From a virus: a stretch of DNA of 42,294 nt. The stretch is from IMG/VR virus record IMGVR_UViG_3300019888_000009, positions 1-42,294 of that record; one strand, written 5' to 3'. A model generated the notes under the pieces. That model did not search any database. It was not told the DNA's origin and worked only from the letters and a program-made list of their open reading frames with translations. Of this stretch, positions 6,886 through 16,516 are shown in pieces. The stretch's first letter is position 1. Each line of letters opens with the position of its first letter. The translations under genes were made by a program, and so were the position numbers.

Positions 6886-7858
6886 GCAAATTGTCACAAA
6901 GGTGACGCGAGCACGTAGAGTCCGCGTCACCTATGACGCTGCGCGCCTCGGACTGGCTCAAACAGAAGCGGATCGCCGCCGGCATCGCTGCCGCGGCTCA
7001 CCCCTGCTGGGGTCCGCCTTTGTCGCCATCATCGTGCTGCTGGCGCTGCTGCTCCTGATGCGCATTGGGCAGGCGTTCACCAACTGGGACGGGGCCGACT
7101 TCGAGGTCTATCGACGCGCGGCTGCATCCTGGGTCTCGAGCGGGAATCCCTACGCCTACGCCGGAGATTCAGGGCTGGCGACCTACCGCTATGCGCCGTG
7201 GTTCGCTGCGCTGTGGATCCCGTTCGGCGGCGTGCCCCGCGAGCCGCTGCTCATCGGTTGGGTCATCGTTCTGCTGGGGATGACCGCGGCGATCATGGTC
7301 AGCCTGGTCCGACAGCATGGCCCGGTTGCCATTCCGCTGGCCCTGCTAGGTGGATGTCTGCTGGTCAGCACCACCGCCGGCGGCAACATCCAGGCCCTGC
7401 TGGTCGGCGCGCTCTACTTCGGGATCCACCGTCGGTCCGGACCATTCTGGGTGGGCGTGGCCGCCTCGATCAAGATCTTCCCGATCCTGTACGTGATCCC
7501 GTGGCTGCGGCAGGGTGAATGGCGCAAGGCGGCCATGGCGGTCGGCGTAATGGCTGCCCTGTATGCACCGCTGCTGTTGTTCAGGCTGCCGCCGGCGGCG
7601 CTGGACCCAGGCGCCGAGTACTGGCCGTCGACCTGGCTGTGGGCCGGCGTGGCGGTCGCAGCGGTTGTGGCCGCCGTAGTCGTTGCGAGGACGCGCTATG
7701 CGTGGCTGGCTGCTGGCGCGGCGACCATCCTGACCATCCCTCGCCTGCTGGCGGTGGACTATTCGATGATCCTGCCAGCCGTCGGCCCATCAGCTGATCG
7801 TGTTGGCTCGGATCGAGTACTTGTCGGTCGTCACGTTGAGCGTGTAGACGGTGCCTGA
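6860..7858 (+). CDS. GT-C (GT87/DUF2029-like) mannosyltransferase, probably decayed
   Basis: The only clear plus-strand gene. It encodes a multi-pass membrane protein resembling polyprenyl-phosphate-dependent GT87 sugar transferases: a helix at about 54-69, a loop [14 protein letters not shown] (75-88) with the acidic residue expected for GT-C catalysis, GNPY and YAPW motifs, [15 protein letters not shown], and a [14 protein letters not shown] block. The start is uncertain. A frame one base off begins [21 protein letters not shown] at 6933 and looks like the true N-terminus, so a one-base change near 6996-7010 may have split the gene. The last 22 residues are antisense to the tail-fibre gene and the usual C-terminal helices are missing, so the gene is probably truncated. 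Confidence 0.7.
   Translation: MTCVQRGVKQIVTKVTRARRVRVTYDAARLGLAQTEADRRRHRCRGSPLLGSAFVAIIVLLALLLLMRIGQAFTNWDGADFEVYRRAAASWVSSGNPYAYAGDSGLATYRYAPWFAALWIPFGGVPREPLLIGWVIVLLGMTAAIMVSLVRQHGPVAIPLALLGGCLLVSTTAGGNIQALLVGALYFGIHRRSGPFWVGVAASIKIFPILYVIPWLRQGEWRKAAMAVGVMAALYAPLLLFRLPPAALDPGAEYWPSTWLWAGVAVAAVVAAVVVARTRYAWLAAGAATILTIPRLLAVDYSMILPAVGPSADRVGSDRVLVGRHVERVDGA
6893..6931. promoter_or_regulatory. Inverted-repeat operators in divergent region
   Basis: GTCAC-AAAG-GTGAC (6893-6906) is a 5-bp palindrome. It overlaps a second inverted repeat, GGTGACGCG (6901-6909) and CGCGTCACC (6923-6931), with a 13-base spacer containing TAGAGT, a possible plus-strand -10. The three GGTGAC-type half-sites lie between the repressor promoter and the plus-strand gene, as expected for repressor operators. 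Confidence 0.65.
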
Positions 7859-8638
7859 GGTGTCCGGACCGTCTGTGACGAACGCGTTGCCGCCAGCATC
7901 CCAGAAGACGTCGGTCCCGCTGCCGTCCTTGTAGAGATTGCAGACATTGCCCTGAACCGCTGTCTTGATCCCGATCCAGTAGTCACCAGCGGGGAGGTAG
8001 ATTCCGATCGGCGTGGCCAGCCAGCGAGCATCGCCCGCCGTCCCCGATACCCGATAGGGATTGATTGTGTTCGCCGGACTCACGTAGGCCATCAGCAGCT
8101 TCGGCTTGCCACCGCTGTCGGTCCACACAGCCGCCTCCGGCCGCCATGCGTTCGCCGCGGTGTTCTGCTTGACGTAGGCCTCGACGGTTAGCAGCTGACA
8201 CGCTGTGGCGATGGTGATCTTCTTGGCGTAGATGCGTTCGTTGGTGGCTGCGAAGGACGTCCCGCCGATCGTGTTGTATCCGACGTAGGCCTGGGTCACT
8301 CCGCCGCCGCCTCCTCCGGTGGCGCCGGTCGCACCAGTGGGTCCCGTCGCACCCGTGGCGCCGGCCGTCCCTGTCGCCCCGGTGGCTCCTGTTCCGCCTG
8401 TTGCCCCGGTCGCGCCGTTGGTCCCATTCGTCCCTGTTCCGCCCGTGGCACCGGTGGCCCCAGTCGCTCCGGTGGCACCGGCTGCGCCGGCGAGAGCGTG
8501 GAAGGCGCCGCCCGAGTCCTTGTAGTACGGCGCGCCGCTGTGGTCGGAGTCCATGAACAGCGTCGTCTGCCCGCTGGACGGGGTCGAGATGTCGGCCTCG
8601 GCCGCCTGGCGCATCTTGATCTGGGAGCCCTCGGGCAT
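7790..8638 (-). CDS. Collagen-like tail tip / receptor-binding protein
   Basis: A 282-residue protein. The N-terminal 50 residues ([29 protein letters not shown]) resemble adaptor regions of phage fibres. Residues 51-112 form about twenty Gly-X-Y triplets (GAT, GPT, GTN), a collagen-like trimer shaft. A C-terminal beta-rich domain of about 170 residues would be the tip. The ATG overlaps the glycosyltransferase stop (TGATG). As the last late gene it is most likely the host-range protein. Confidence 0.85.
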   Translation of the reverse strand: MPEGSQIKMRQAAEADISTPSSGQTTLFMDSDHSGAPYYKDSGGAFHALAGAAGATGATGATGATGGTGTNGTNGATGATGGTGATGATGTAGATGATGPTGATGATGGGGGGVTQAYVGYNTIGGTSFAATNERIYAKKITIATACQLLTVEAYVKQNTAANAWRPEAAVWTDSGGKPKLLMAYVSPANTINPYRVSGTAGDARWLATPIGIYLPAGDYWIGIKTAVQGNVCNLYKDGSGTDVFWDAGGNAFVTDGPDTSGTVYTLNVTTDKYSIRANTIS

Positions 8639-9690
8639 CAGTGCACTCCTATCGGGTCAGGCTGCGACGGCAGCGCTTGATTGCGTAGCAGGGCCTCGCG
8701 GATGGTCTCGGGCACACGCCGTCGCAGCAGCGAGTCGGTGAGGCTGGCGAACTCCCGGCGCTCGCCGACCCACCAGGCCGCGAGCGAGCGCTCGAACTCG
8801 ATGCCCCAGTCCCAGACACCGTGCTCGATGAACAGGACGTCGCCTTCGGGCGGGGTGAACGGCACCTTGGAGAGCCGGTAGGCGGCCCGGTGCAGGCCGC
8901 GAGCGTTGAGCTCCTTGAGCAGGCAATACAGCGGCTCGAGCCGGTGCGGCCGCCGCTCCCACGCGGCCATCAGCTCCGTGGCCTGCGCAGGCCAGCGTGC
9001 CAGCAGCGCCGCGCGGAAGGCCGCGTACCAAGCCTCCTCCTCGAAGCCGCCCATGTCGGCCCGGCGCAGGTAGAGCCGCCGAGCCCAGGCGGGGTCGTCC
9101 ATCTCCCGGTAGGTCTGCGCCAGGTAGAAGACGGTGCGTGGGTTGTCGGGCTCCCGCTTGAGCTCCTCCTCGAGCATGTCGGCGTGCCAGCGCCGCTTCG
9201 CAGGAGACGTCGGCGTGGTGGGGAAGTGGACCCGGACCTCATCGGTCGGCCGCGATCGGTAGGCCCGGTCGGGCAGGCAGGTGTACTCATGGACGGCGCC
9301 GCGGCTCTCCCAGGGCAGGTCGCCGCGCAGCAGCAGCGGCAGGCGCCAGGCCGTGCCGTTGTCACGCATCTCGATCATGTAGGCGTCGTAGGCGGGGTCC
9401 GGGGCGAAGCCGGCGTCGATATCGACGGTCATGTCGGCGTCGAGCGCCAGCAGCCAGTCGGCCGTGCCCTGGGCCAGCTTCAGCGCCTCGCTGCGGTTGC
9501 GGCCGAAGTTGACCCACGGGCGACGGTAGACCTGTGCCTCCGGCATCAGCGAGCAGATCAGGTCCGGCGTGCCATCGGTCGATCCGGTGTCCACGATCGT
9601 CGCCGCGCTGATGTGCGGACGGGCAGCGGCGAGGCAGGCCTCGATCGAGGCCGCCGCGTCCTTGACGATCGCGACCAGGGCAAGCGTCAT
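8638..9690 (-). CDS. GT2-type glycosyltransferase with TPR-like tail
   Basis: A 350-residue cytoplasmic enzyme. The GT-A fold signature is clear: [26 protein letters not shown] (acceptor/nucleotide loop) and the DxD-like ALDADM near residue 85. The C-terminal 150 residues carry tetratricopeptide-like helices ([16 protein letters not shown]), as in many short GT2 proteins. It sits between two tail genes with TGATG overlaps on both sides, so it is made with late proteins and may glycosylate a phage tail or capsid protein. Action on a host surface polymer is an alternative. Confidence 0.85.
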   Translation of the reverse strand: MTLALVAIVKDAAASIEACLAAARPHISAATIVDTGSTDGTPDLICSLMPEAQVYRRPWVNFGRNRSEALKLAQGTADWLLALDADMTVDIDAGFAPDPAYDAYMIEMRDNGTAWRLPLLLRGDLPWESRGAVHEYTCLPDRAYRSRPTDEVRVHFPTTPTSPAKRRWHADMLEEELKREPDNPRTVFYLAQTYREMDDPAWARRLYLRRADMGGFEEEAWYAAFRAALLARWPAQATELMAAWERRPHRLEPLYCLLKELNARGLHRAAYRLSKVPFTPPEGDVLFIEHGVWDWGIEFERSLAAWWVGERREFASLTDSLLRRRVPETIREALLRNQALPSQPDPIGVH

Positions 9691-11897
9691 CAGTCCACTC
9701 CGATCAGCTCGCCGAGGACGACCAGGGCGCCGTCGGCTTCTATCGGGTCGGCGAACAGCGCCTGCTGGTAGAGCGCCACGGTGTAGGTCACGCCGGCGGG
9801 GATGTAGTAGGGGACCTCGGAAGAGCTCAGGGCGCTGATCTCGGTCTGCAGCGTGGTGAGCGCGGTCTGCACGTCCGTCGGCGTGCCGGGGATGCCGGTG
9901 CCGCCGCCGACGCTGACGTCGGTGGCCGTCTTGGGCGTGGTCGCCGCCGCCTGAGCCTTGCCGTGGCTGGCCGGCATGTTGCGGATGGCGCGGCCCAGCT
10001 GCAGGTCGACCCGATACCAGGACTCGCCGGAGTCGTCCTGCGGGGCGATGGGCGTGAACTGGTGCTGCGCGATGCGCCGCGTCTGCCAGGTGCCGAGGTT
10101 CTGCCCGGAGCTGGTGACCGCGGTCTTGATCTGGATGCTCATGCCGGCGGTGATCAGGTTGGTCTGGCTGGCCTTGAGCTTCAGCGAGGGGAAGTCGGTC
10201 AGGACCCCCGCCTTGCGGTAGGCGAGGATGGCCGACGCGCGGGCGATGGCCTGCGCCTCGGTGACCGAGTCGGAGTCCATGTAGGAGTCCACCCGCCAGT
10301 CGTAGGCGTCGAGCAGGGTGTCGTCGTGGACGAAGACGGCCGCCTCGCTGGCGCCCCACTTCGAGACCAGCCCGGTGATCAGGTCCTGGCCGTCGGAGGT
10401 ATGGCCCAGGTTGGTGAGCCACTGCGGCGCGATCACCGGGGGGCTGGCGTCGGGAGCGATCAGGGTCGGGTCGTCGGTGATCTTGACCGTGCACGGGTAG
10501 GTGGTGTGGTCGGTCTCCTCGCTGTACCACATGCACAGATGGCTGCAGCCGCCTGTCTCGCCGTTGATCGCCACGGCGGCCGAGCCCCAGAACGCGAAGT
10601 CCGAGCTGATGGCCCACGACATCGTGGTCGAGGTGCCCGTGGCGACCTCCGTCGACCCGTCAACCTCGGCGCTCGGATCTCCCGGGCCACCGGCTGTCTC
10701 GTTGCACCACAGCTGGCTCGAGGAACCGCCAGGGGTCGAAGTCCAGGTATGCCCGATGCCGTTGATCGCGCCGATGCCGTTGATGACGAGCTGGCTGGGG
10801 CTCGTGGTCACCGCCACTGACGGCGCGAGGTTGGTCCCGGTGGCTGCCTGGAGATCGGAGTAGGGCGTGGCCTGGTCGACGTCCTCGAGGAGGATCAACT
10901 GCGCGGCATAGCGGAACGAGCCGGGGATGGTGAAGGTGACGCGGCCATTGGCGCCGACGCTCGGCGACGGCATCTTGAGCGCCCAGACCTCGAGGATCGA
11001 CTCGGATGTGCCGTCGTTGTGGAAGGTGCTACTCGACAGGTGGGTGAACGCCTCGTTGGGCGCTCCACTGCCGGGGCGCTCGTCGTTGATGTAGCCGACC
11101 GAGCCGACGTGCGGCGAGTTGCCCACGAAGCCGCGAATGGTGAAGAAGGCCAGCATGTAGCGGTCCGGCACCGCTGGCACGGTCAGGTCGGGGAAGGTGG
11201 AGGCGTTGGTGCCGGTGACCGCCGCTCCCCAGTCGGTGACCACGGTTGCCGTGCCCGGGATGCCGCCCGCGTGGTGGTAGCACAGGTACCAGAGCTTGCC
11301 CGCGGTGTCGGCGCAGTCCTGGAGCATGTCGAAGACGTTGGACTGGATCGGGTAGGTCTTGGCCGGCATGGTGACGGTCGGGCTGGCGACGATGAAGTGC
11401 TCGAGCACGTAGGTCGACAGCCGCGGGTTGCCCTGCAGGAAGGTCTCGACGATGGCCTTCACGCGGGCGACGTCGGTCTCCGCGCCGCGCGGCCACGCCG
11501 CCGTCAGGGTCAGCAGGTTGGTGTCGGCGGCTGAGTCCTCGACGGTGACCTTGTAGCCGACCGCCACGCCGGTGAACAGCTGGTGACGGCCGTTCTCGGT
11601 CTGGACGATCCGCTCGCGGGCCAGCCAATACGGGCAGCCCGGCGCATCCTCGGTCCAGAGGACGACGTCGCCGCTGGGCAGGTTGTTGGACAGGTCCGCG
11701 GCCGGGATCAGGTTGGCGTCGTCGTCGATCCAGAACTCGCCTTGGCTGGCCTCCTTGGCGTTGCAGCGCTGGCCCAGGGTGATGATCGGCTGCGGGTTGC
11801 CGGTCTGGTCGAGGCCCCAGTACGGGACCTGGGCGGTGTAGTCCTTGATGGTGGCCGTCGGCTGGCCGCCGATGCGGACGGTGACCTGGCTGGTCAT
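9690..11897 (-). CDS. Minor tail / tail-tip protein
   Basis: A 735-residue protein directly after the tape measure. The N-terminal 250 residues resemble the hub/tail-associated region of siphophage baseplates. A middle domain of about 200 residues (roughly 235-435) reads as a beta-sandwich ending in MSWAISSDFAFWGSAAVAIN, as in lectin-like insertions of phage tail proteins. The C-terminal part resumes the hub. The ATG overlaps the tape-measure stop (ATGA). Probably contacts the host surface together with the collagen-like protein. Confidence 0.8.
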   Translation of the reverse strand: MTSQVTVRIGGQPTATIKDYTAQVPYWGLDQTGNPQPIITLGQRCNAKEASQGEFWIDDDANLIPAADLSNNLPSGDVVLWTEDAPGCPYWLARERIVQTENGRHQLFTGVAVGYKVTVEDSAADTNLLTLTAAWPRGAETDVARVKAIVETFLQGNPRLSTYVLEHFIVASPTVTMPAKTYPIQSNVFDMLQDCADTAGKLWYLCYHHAGGIPGTATVVTDWGAAVTGTNASTFPDLTVPAVPDRYMLAFFTIRGFVGNSPHVGSVGYINDERPGSGAPNEAFTHLSSSTFHNDGTSESILEVWALKMPSPSVGANGRVTFTIPGSFRYAAQLILLEDVDQATPYSDLQAATGTNLAPSVAVTTSPSQLVINGIGAINGIGHTWTSTPGGSSSQLWCNETAGGPGDPSAEVDGSTEVATGTSTTMSWAISSDFAFWGSAAVAINGETGGCSHLCMWYSEETDHTTYPCTVKITDDPTLIAPDASPPVIAPQWLTNLGHTSDGQDLITGLVSKWGASEAAVFVHDDTLLDAYDWRVDSYMDSDSVTEAQAIARASAILAYRKAGVLTDFPSLKLKASQTNLITAGMSIQIKTAVTSSGQNLGTWQTRRIAQHQFTPIAPQDDSGESWYRVDLQLGRAIRNMPASHGKAQAAATTPKTATDVSVGGGTGIPGTPTDVQTALTTLQTEISALSSSEVPYYIPAGVTYTVALYQQALFADPIEADGALVVLGELIGVD

Positions 11898-14503
11898 CCG
11901 AGGAGGCCGGCGTTCCAGCTCCCCGGCGACACCGACTGCTGGTAGCTGTTGACCTTGTAGACCACCTGCTGCGTGGAGAGATCAACTCGATTCGCCACGT
12001 TGACGAATACGTTGGTCTTCGGGTCGAGCACCCACTTCTTGGCGTTCAGCGCCGCGAGCTGGTGCTCGGCGCTACGGGTGGCCTCGCCGTTGGCGTCCAG
12101 GCCGCGCTTGGTGAGCTGGCCGCTGGCAGTGACCGCGGCCTTGAGGTTGGCCTGCGAGGTCGCGTTGGCGTGGTGGCCCGCCTCGGTCACGCCGATCAGA
12201 CGGTCGATGGCCGAGATGTTCTTGGCCACGTCGGCGGCGAGGTTGGTGTCGCCGTGGGCGACGTAGTAGGCCTCCAGGTTGCGCAGCTCGGCGAGGTGAC
12301 CGCGGATCTCGCCGAATACCGCGGGCGCCTTGGGGTTCTTGAGGTTGTCGAGCAGGGTCACGAAGATGGCCCCGGTCGGGTCGAAGCGCGCCTTCTCGGT
12401 GGAGGTCGTCTCGTACACGCTCTTGTAGCCCTTGGGACCCATGAACGGGCTGGTGCCCAGCGTCTTGAGGAACTGCGAGGCGTCGATCTTCGGCGCGACC
12501 CCGGTGGGGTGGCGGGCTCCGTAGTCGCTGACCGTGGCGGGGTTGATCGGCTTCAGCAGCCCGGGCGCGGTGACGTGGAGGGGGTCAGAGGCTGTGCCCT
12601 TGGGTCCGGTGATGAGCTGGCCCTTCGGACCGTAGCCGTGGGGGTCCAGCTTCCCTCCGGCACCGGCGCCATGCGTGTCGGTGATGGTGTTGTGCAACTT
12701 GTGGTCGGGACTGAGTTGCGCGAGCAGCCAGGCGCCACCCAGCAGCGTCACGACTCCCGCGGCGGCGGTGGCCAGGAGGGGCATCATCGCGGAGGTGCCC
12801 AACAGGCCAGCGCCGAACTCCAGCGCGCCAGCGCCTTCAGCCGCGGCAGCTCCTTCCCCAGCCGCGGCGCCCTCACCCGCTGCCGCCAGTGGGTTGCCGC
12901 CCCCTCCACCGCCCAGCCCGCCGACCCCGGGTGCCATGCCGGTCACGAAAACCGGGACGGCGCCCGCCATGGTCCCCGCGATCAGCTGCGGTATGGCCTT
13001 AGTGGCGGCGCTGCCGAACAGGCCGGCGGCGGCCCGACCGATACCGCCGATGACCGTGCCGAGCAGGGCCTTACCCATCTGCAGGCCGAAGCTGAGCGGC
13101 GAGATCCCGAACGCGAACTTGATGACGCTGTTGGCGATGAAGCCCTTGATCAGGACGTCCTTCACCCAGCCGGGCAGGGCATTGAACTTGTCGACGATGA
13201 AGCCAATGACCCCGACCGCCTGGCGGCCGAAGGTCACCGCGCCCTTGAAAAAGTTGGCGATGTCGTCCTGGTGGGCGTCGAGCCAGGTGCCCAGCCCATC
13301 CATGGCGTCGACGACCGCCGGCAGCAGCTGGTGGCCGATCTTGATCTGGAGTGCATCGAAGGTGGCGCCGAAGCGGTTGAACTTCTCCTGGGAGGTCTCG
13401 GCCGTCTTGGCCACCGCGTCGGCGAAATCGCCCTGGCCCTTGATGACCCGGTCCTGGGCGGACTTCAGGGCGTCGATGTTGCCGACCAGGGTCATGATCG
13501 CCGTGCTCGAGCGGCCGCCGCCGAACGCCTTGGAGATGAGCGCCGCCTGCTGGGTCGCCGACAGCCCGGACTTATCGAGATGGGTGCGCAGGTCCTCCAT
13601 GGCGGCTAGGATCCCGCCCGAGCCGCGCATGTCGGTGGCCAGCTGGGTGCCCGAGATGCCGATACTCTTGAGCTCGGTGACCGCCTTACTGGTGGGCGCC
13701 CCGAGCAGCGACATGCTCATCCGCAGCCGGGTGGCCGCGTCCTGGGCGGGGATGCCCTGGCTGGTCATGTCGGCCAGGGCGGCGCCGACCGACTGAATCG
13801 AGATCCCGAACGTCTTGGCGCTCGACAGGATCCCGGTGCCCATCGCCGCCGCCAGGTCCCCCATGCGCATGTTGCCCGAGCCGACGATGGCGTTCAGGGT
13901 GCCCATCGCGGACTGCATGTTCTGCACGCCGCCGACTCCGGAGTTGACCGCGGCGATCAGCGCGTTGGTGACGCTCTCGAGGTCGGCCTGCCCGACGCGG
14001 GCGCCTTCGGCCGCCGCCTTCATGATGTCGAGCGCTTGCGCGCCGCGGTAGCCGGCCGACTCGATGTGGAACAGGGCCGCCGCCAGCTGCTCGGGCCCGG
14101 TGGCCAGGCTGCCGGACAGCTTCAGCACCGAGGCCGACAGGTTGTCCACTTCGGACTGACTGGCGCCGGCCTGGGTGTGCAGCAGCTCCATGGCGGCGTC
14201 GAAGTCGCGGGTCTTGTTGATGGCGCTGCTCAGGAAGCCGGCCAAGCCCAGGATCCCGGCGCCGCCGCCCAGGATGCCGATGCCGGTCACCACCTGGCCG
14301 ATCCGCCCGCGCAGCGTGGTCATCGCGTTGCCGAAGCCGGCGGCCGCGGTGCGCGCCACGCCGAAGCCCCGGGACAGCAGCCCGCCGCCGACGTTGGCCG
14401 ATGCGGCCGCGGTGCCCATCCCGCCGAGCTCGCCGCGCACCCGGTTGAGGGTGGCCGAGGCCATGTCGCGGGCGACCAGGCTGATGCCGACCTGCTCGTC
14501 CAT
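11894..14503 (-). CDS. Tape measure protein
   Basis: The longest protein (869 residues), rich in Ala/Gly with a TP901-type core. An N-terminal segment (DEQVGISLVARDMASATLNRVRGELGGM) is followed by a membrane-like stretch around 70-95, then the conserved ESAGYRGAQALDIMKAAAEGA and AFGGGRSS regions, and hydrophobic helices around 570-605. It follows the tail chaperones directly, as usual. From the common proportion between tape length and tail length, a medium-length tail is expected. It ends with a four-base overlap into the minor tail gene. Confidence 0.95.
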   Translation of the reverse strand: MDEQVGISLVARDMASATLNRVRGELGGMGTAAASANVGGGLLSRGFGVARTAAAGFGNAMTTLRGRIGQVVTGIGILGGGAGILGLAGFLSSAINKTRDFDAAMELLHTQAGASQSEVDNLSASVLKLSGSLATGPEQLAAALFHIESAGYRGAQALDIMKAAAEGARVGQADLESVTNALIAAVNSGVGGVQNMQSAMGTLNAIVGSGNMRMGDLAAAMGTGILSSAKTFGISIQSVGAALADMTSQGIPAQDAATRLRMSMSLLGAPTSKAVTELKSIGISGTQLATDMRGSGGILAAMEDLRTHLDKSGLSATQQAALISKAFGGGRSSTAIMTLVGNIDALKSAQDRVIKGQGDFADAVAKTAETSQEKFNRFGATFDALQIKIGHQLLPAVVDAMDGLGTWLDAHQDDIANFFKGAVTFGRQAVGVIGFIVDKFNALPGWVKDVLIKGFIANSVIKFAFGISPLSFGLQMGKALLGTVIGGIGRAAAGLFGSAATKAIPQLIAGTMAGAVPVFVTGMAPGVGGLGGGGGGNPLAAAGEGAAAGEGAAAAEGAGALEFGAGLLGTSAMMPLLATAAAGVVTLLGGAWLLAQLSPDHKLHNTITDTHGAGAGGKLDPHGYGPKGQLITGPKGTASDPLHVTAPGLLKPINPATVSDYGARHPTGVAPKIDASQFLKTLGTSPFMGPKGYKSVYETTSTEKARFDPTGAIFVTLLDNLKNPKAPAVFGEIRGHLAELRNLEAYYVAHGDTNLAADVAKNISAIDRLIGVTEAGHHANATSQANLKAAVTASGQLTKRGLDANGEATRSAEHQLAALNAKKWVLDPKTNVFVNVANRVDLSTQQVVYKVNSYQQSVSPGSWNAGLLG

Positions 14504-15267
14504 CTACTCGGGGTCCGGACCGGGCGGCGGTCCCTGCAGGAGCTCGTCGAGCGAGGTGACCCCGTACAGGCGCATCTCGAGCAGCGGCTTGGCCCGCAGG
14601 TTGTCGGGGGTGAGGTGCTCCAGGACGGTCACCGTCTTGCGCGCGTCCACCAGCGCCAGCCAGCGCTTGCGGCGGGCAGGGTCAGCGCCAGCCAGGTCGG
14701 CCTCGCTGAGCCCCAGCTCCGCCAGCAGGATGTCATCGGCTAGCTCGGGGTCTTCGCCGTCGATCGACGGGAGCGTGACTTGGCCGGCGGCCCACTCTCC
14801 GAGGAGCCGCCTGACCCGTTTGGGGGTGTCGCCGCCGTCTCGGGCTCGGGCGCCAGCATGCGCTGGAACTGGGGTCGATCGAGGCGCGCCACGAGAATGT
14901 TGGCCTGCGCCGCGCGCAGCTTGTCGATCGCCGGGATGTTGACGAACAGTGGAGAACTTCGCCCATCGAGGAGGTTCCAGGCGGAGATGCTCTTCTGCAG
15001 CAGCCGCGCCTGGCCGAGCCCGGTGTCGTCGCCGGCGTAGGCGGAGCCGATGTAGCGCAGGGTGCCGTAGTCGGGTCGATCCCAGACGTCGGCCCAGTCG
15101 CCGGTGACGTCCTTGGGGCCGTCCCATCTCCACTCCACGCCCCCGGCCGGCGTCCGCTCGGGGACACCGACCAGGGCCTGGGTGTGCTCGGCATCGTGCG
15201 GGCTGCCGGGGCAGTCGCAGGCGCCGAGGCTGATTCGCTCGGTAGCAGGCTGGTCTTCACGGGACAT
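14504..15267 (-). CDS. Tail assembly chaperone, -1 frameshift product
   Basis: The expected fusion is 254 residues: 150 from the first frame, then a -1 shift at the heptamer and 104 from the second frame, ending at TAG 14504. The second frame has no convincing start of its own and reads RVRRLLGEWAAGQ...LLQGPPPGPDPE, a plausible chaperone tail. It sits directly before the tape measure, as for lambda gpGT. The product helps assemble the tail and is absent from the virion in known systems. Confidence 0.85.
14740..15267 (-). CDS. Tail assembly chaperone, unshifted product
   Basis: The 175-residue zero-frame product starts at ATG 15267 behind GGAGGA (eight-base spacing). It is probably the lambda gpG equivalent: SAWNLLDGR and DKLRAAQANILVARLDR are helical regions, with a Ser/Lys/Arg tail after the slip site that appears only in the unshifted form. 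It lies between the major tail protein and the tape measure. Confidence 0.85.
   Translation of the reverse strand: MSREDQPATERISLGACDCPGSPHDAEHTQALVGVPERTPAGGVEWRWDGPKDVTGDWADVWDRPDYGTLRYIGSAYAGDDTGLGQARLLQKSISAWNLLDGRSSPLFVNIPAIDKLRAAQANILVARLDRPQFQRMLAPEPETAATPPNGSGGSSESGPPAKSRSRRSTAKTPS
14818..14824 (-). promoter_or_regulatory. -1 ribosomal slippery heptamer C CCA AAC
   Basis: On the minus strand the zero frame reads ACA CCC CCA AAC GGG. The heptamer CCCAAAC fits X XXY YYZ, so both tRNAs can re-pair after a -1 slip (CCC AAA). The second chaperone frame is open from here to 14504. Confidence 0.85.
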
Positions 15268-15289
15268 GGCTGGTTCCTCCGGCGGTCGC

Positions 15290-16516
15290 CTAGCTGGCGA
15301 TCGCGTTGTTGAGTGTCAGCTGCAGGTCGCTGCCGCCGAGCGCCGAGTCGCCGACGCACTCGGCGTCGATGGCCAGGATCGATGCGCCGTTGAACTCCTG
15401 GACCGGGACGGTCCGGAAGCGGATGCGGCTGTCGATGTAGGCGTTGTTGTTGCCCGAGCCGACCGCCTTGAGGCGCAGGCGGCGCTCGACCATCTGGCCG
15501 ATGTTTCCCTGCCAGGCCGCGAACAGGTCGGTCTCGGAGCCTGAGCTGAGAAAGAAGCTGATCGTGAGCAGGGGCGTCCTCTTCAGGCGCCCGTGGGTGG
15601 ACAGGGTGTCGGTGGTCTCGCCGTACTTGCGAGGGGTGACACCCGAGGGGATCGTGAAGTCCATGGCCAGCACGCCGACCTCTTCGGTGCCTGACCCGAA
15701 CGCCACGCTGGTGGTGTCGATGTAGGCCCGGGTGAGGTGGCCCATCAGCGACTCGGCGCCGGTCACCGTCGCCGGCGTGCCGGTGAAGGCGGTCGGGACC
15801 TTGTCCTGACCCATCCAGGTCGTCTTGAGCTCCCAGGGCATGTTGCCCGGGGCGGTGAGCTGGTTGAAGCTCAGGTGACCATCGGTGATCATCCCGTAGG
15901 TCATCTCGTAGGCCTGGACGTTGTCGCCTTCCTGGATGGTCGCCGACTTCAGCGTGTCGGAGCTCGCGTCGAGCGGGAAGACCCACTTGTCGGCGCCCGC
16001 GGCGACGCTGCCCGCGGTGCCGGCGATGGTGACGTTGACCGGGATCGAGAAGGTCGTCGTGGTCAGCACCGTGACTGTCCAGGTGCCATCGATCAGCGGC
16101 GTGCTGTTGCTCCCCGAGATGAGGACCGTGTCGCCGGTGACCAGGCCGTGCGCCGCGGTCGTCGTCACCACCGTCGGGCTGGCGGCCGTGTTGCCGCTGA
16201 TCGTCTTGGAGGTCGCGCCAGTCGGAGTGACGCCGCCCGCCCACCAGTGCTGGCAGTAGCGCATCAGGTCCTGGTAGCGGGCCACGCCGTCCATCTGCAG
16301 GCCGGCCAGGCGCACGCCGAAGGTGCCGCGCCCGGGCTGGTTCATGACCAGCGACTGGTAGTCCTCGTCAGGGTTGGCCGGGCTCTTGTCGAGGGTGATG
16401 ATGGATGAGCTGGCCATGTTGAGGTTGAAGGTCGGATCGACCCGCGTGCCGTGTGTGCTCTCCACACCGAGGCTGACTCGATGGAACGCGCGGGAGCCGA
16501 CGGTGATGGGAGCCAT
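15290..16516 (-). CDS. Major tail protein with Ig-like insertion
   Basis: A 408-residue protein in the position of the tube protein, before the chaperones. Residues 1-95 and 175-408 form the tail-tube core. Residues 103-173 look like an inserted beta domain of a kind common on phage virions, with AAHGLVTGDTVLISG, IDGTWTVTVL and TTTFSI. Such domains are usually exposed and may bind sugars. ATG 16516 is three bases after the next gene's stop. Confidence 0.85.
   Translation of the reverse strand: MAPITVGSRAFHRVSLGVESTHGTRVDPTFNLNMASSSIITLDKSPANPDEDYQSLVMNQPGRGTFGVRLAGLQMDGVARYQDLMRYCQHWWAGGVTPTGATSKTISGNTAASPTVVTTTAAHGLVTGDTVLISGSNSTPLIDGTWTVTVLTTTTFSIPVNVTIAGTAGSVAAGADKWVFPLDASSDTLKSATIQEGDNVQAYEMTYGMITDGHLSFNQLTAPGNMPWELKTTWMGQDKVPTAFTGTPATVTGAESLMGHLTRAYIDTTSVAFGSGTEEVGVLAMDFTIPSGVTPRKYGETTDTLSTHGRLKRTPLLTISFFLSSGSETDLFAAWQGNIGQMVERRLRLKAVGSGNNNAYIDSRIRFRTVPVQEFNGASILAIDAECVGDSALGGSDLQLTLNNAIAS

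Noticed and set aside
8319-8525. Short repeats that could look like a CRISPR array
   Set aside because: They are the Gly-X-Y coding repeats of the collagen-like protein, with no spacers or fixed direct repeats.
8638-10617. A 659-residue protein including the glycosyltransferase
   Set aside because: The N-terminal half is a wrong-frame reading of the tail protein; the enzyme begins at ATG 9690.
12062-13609. A 515-residue plus-strand open frame
   Set aside because: It is antisense to the tape measure gene and has no family motif; it is a GC-skew shadow.
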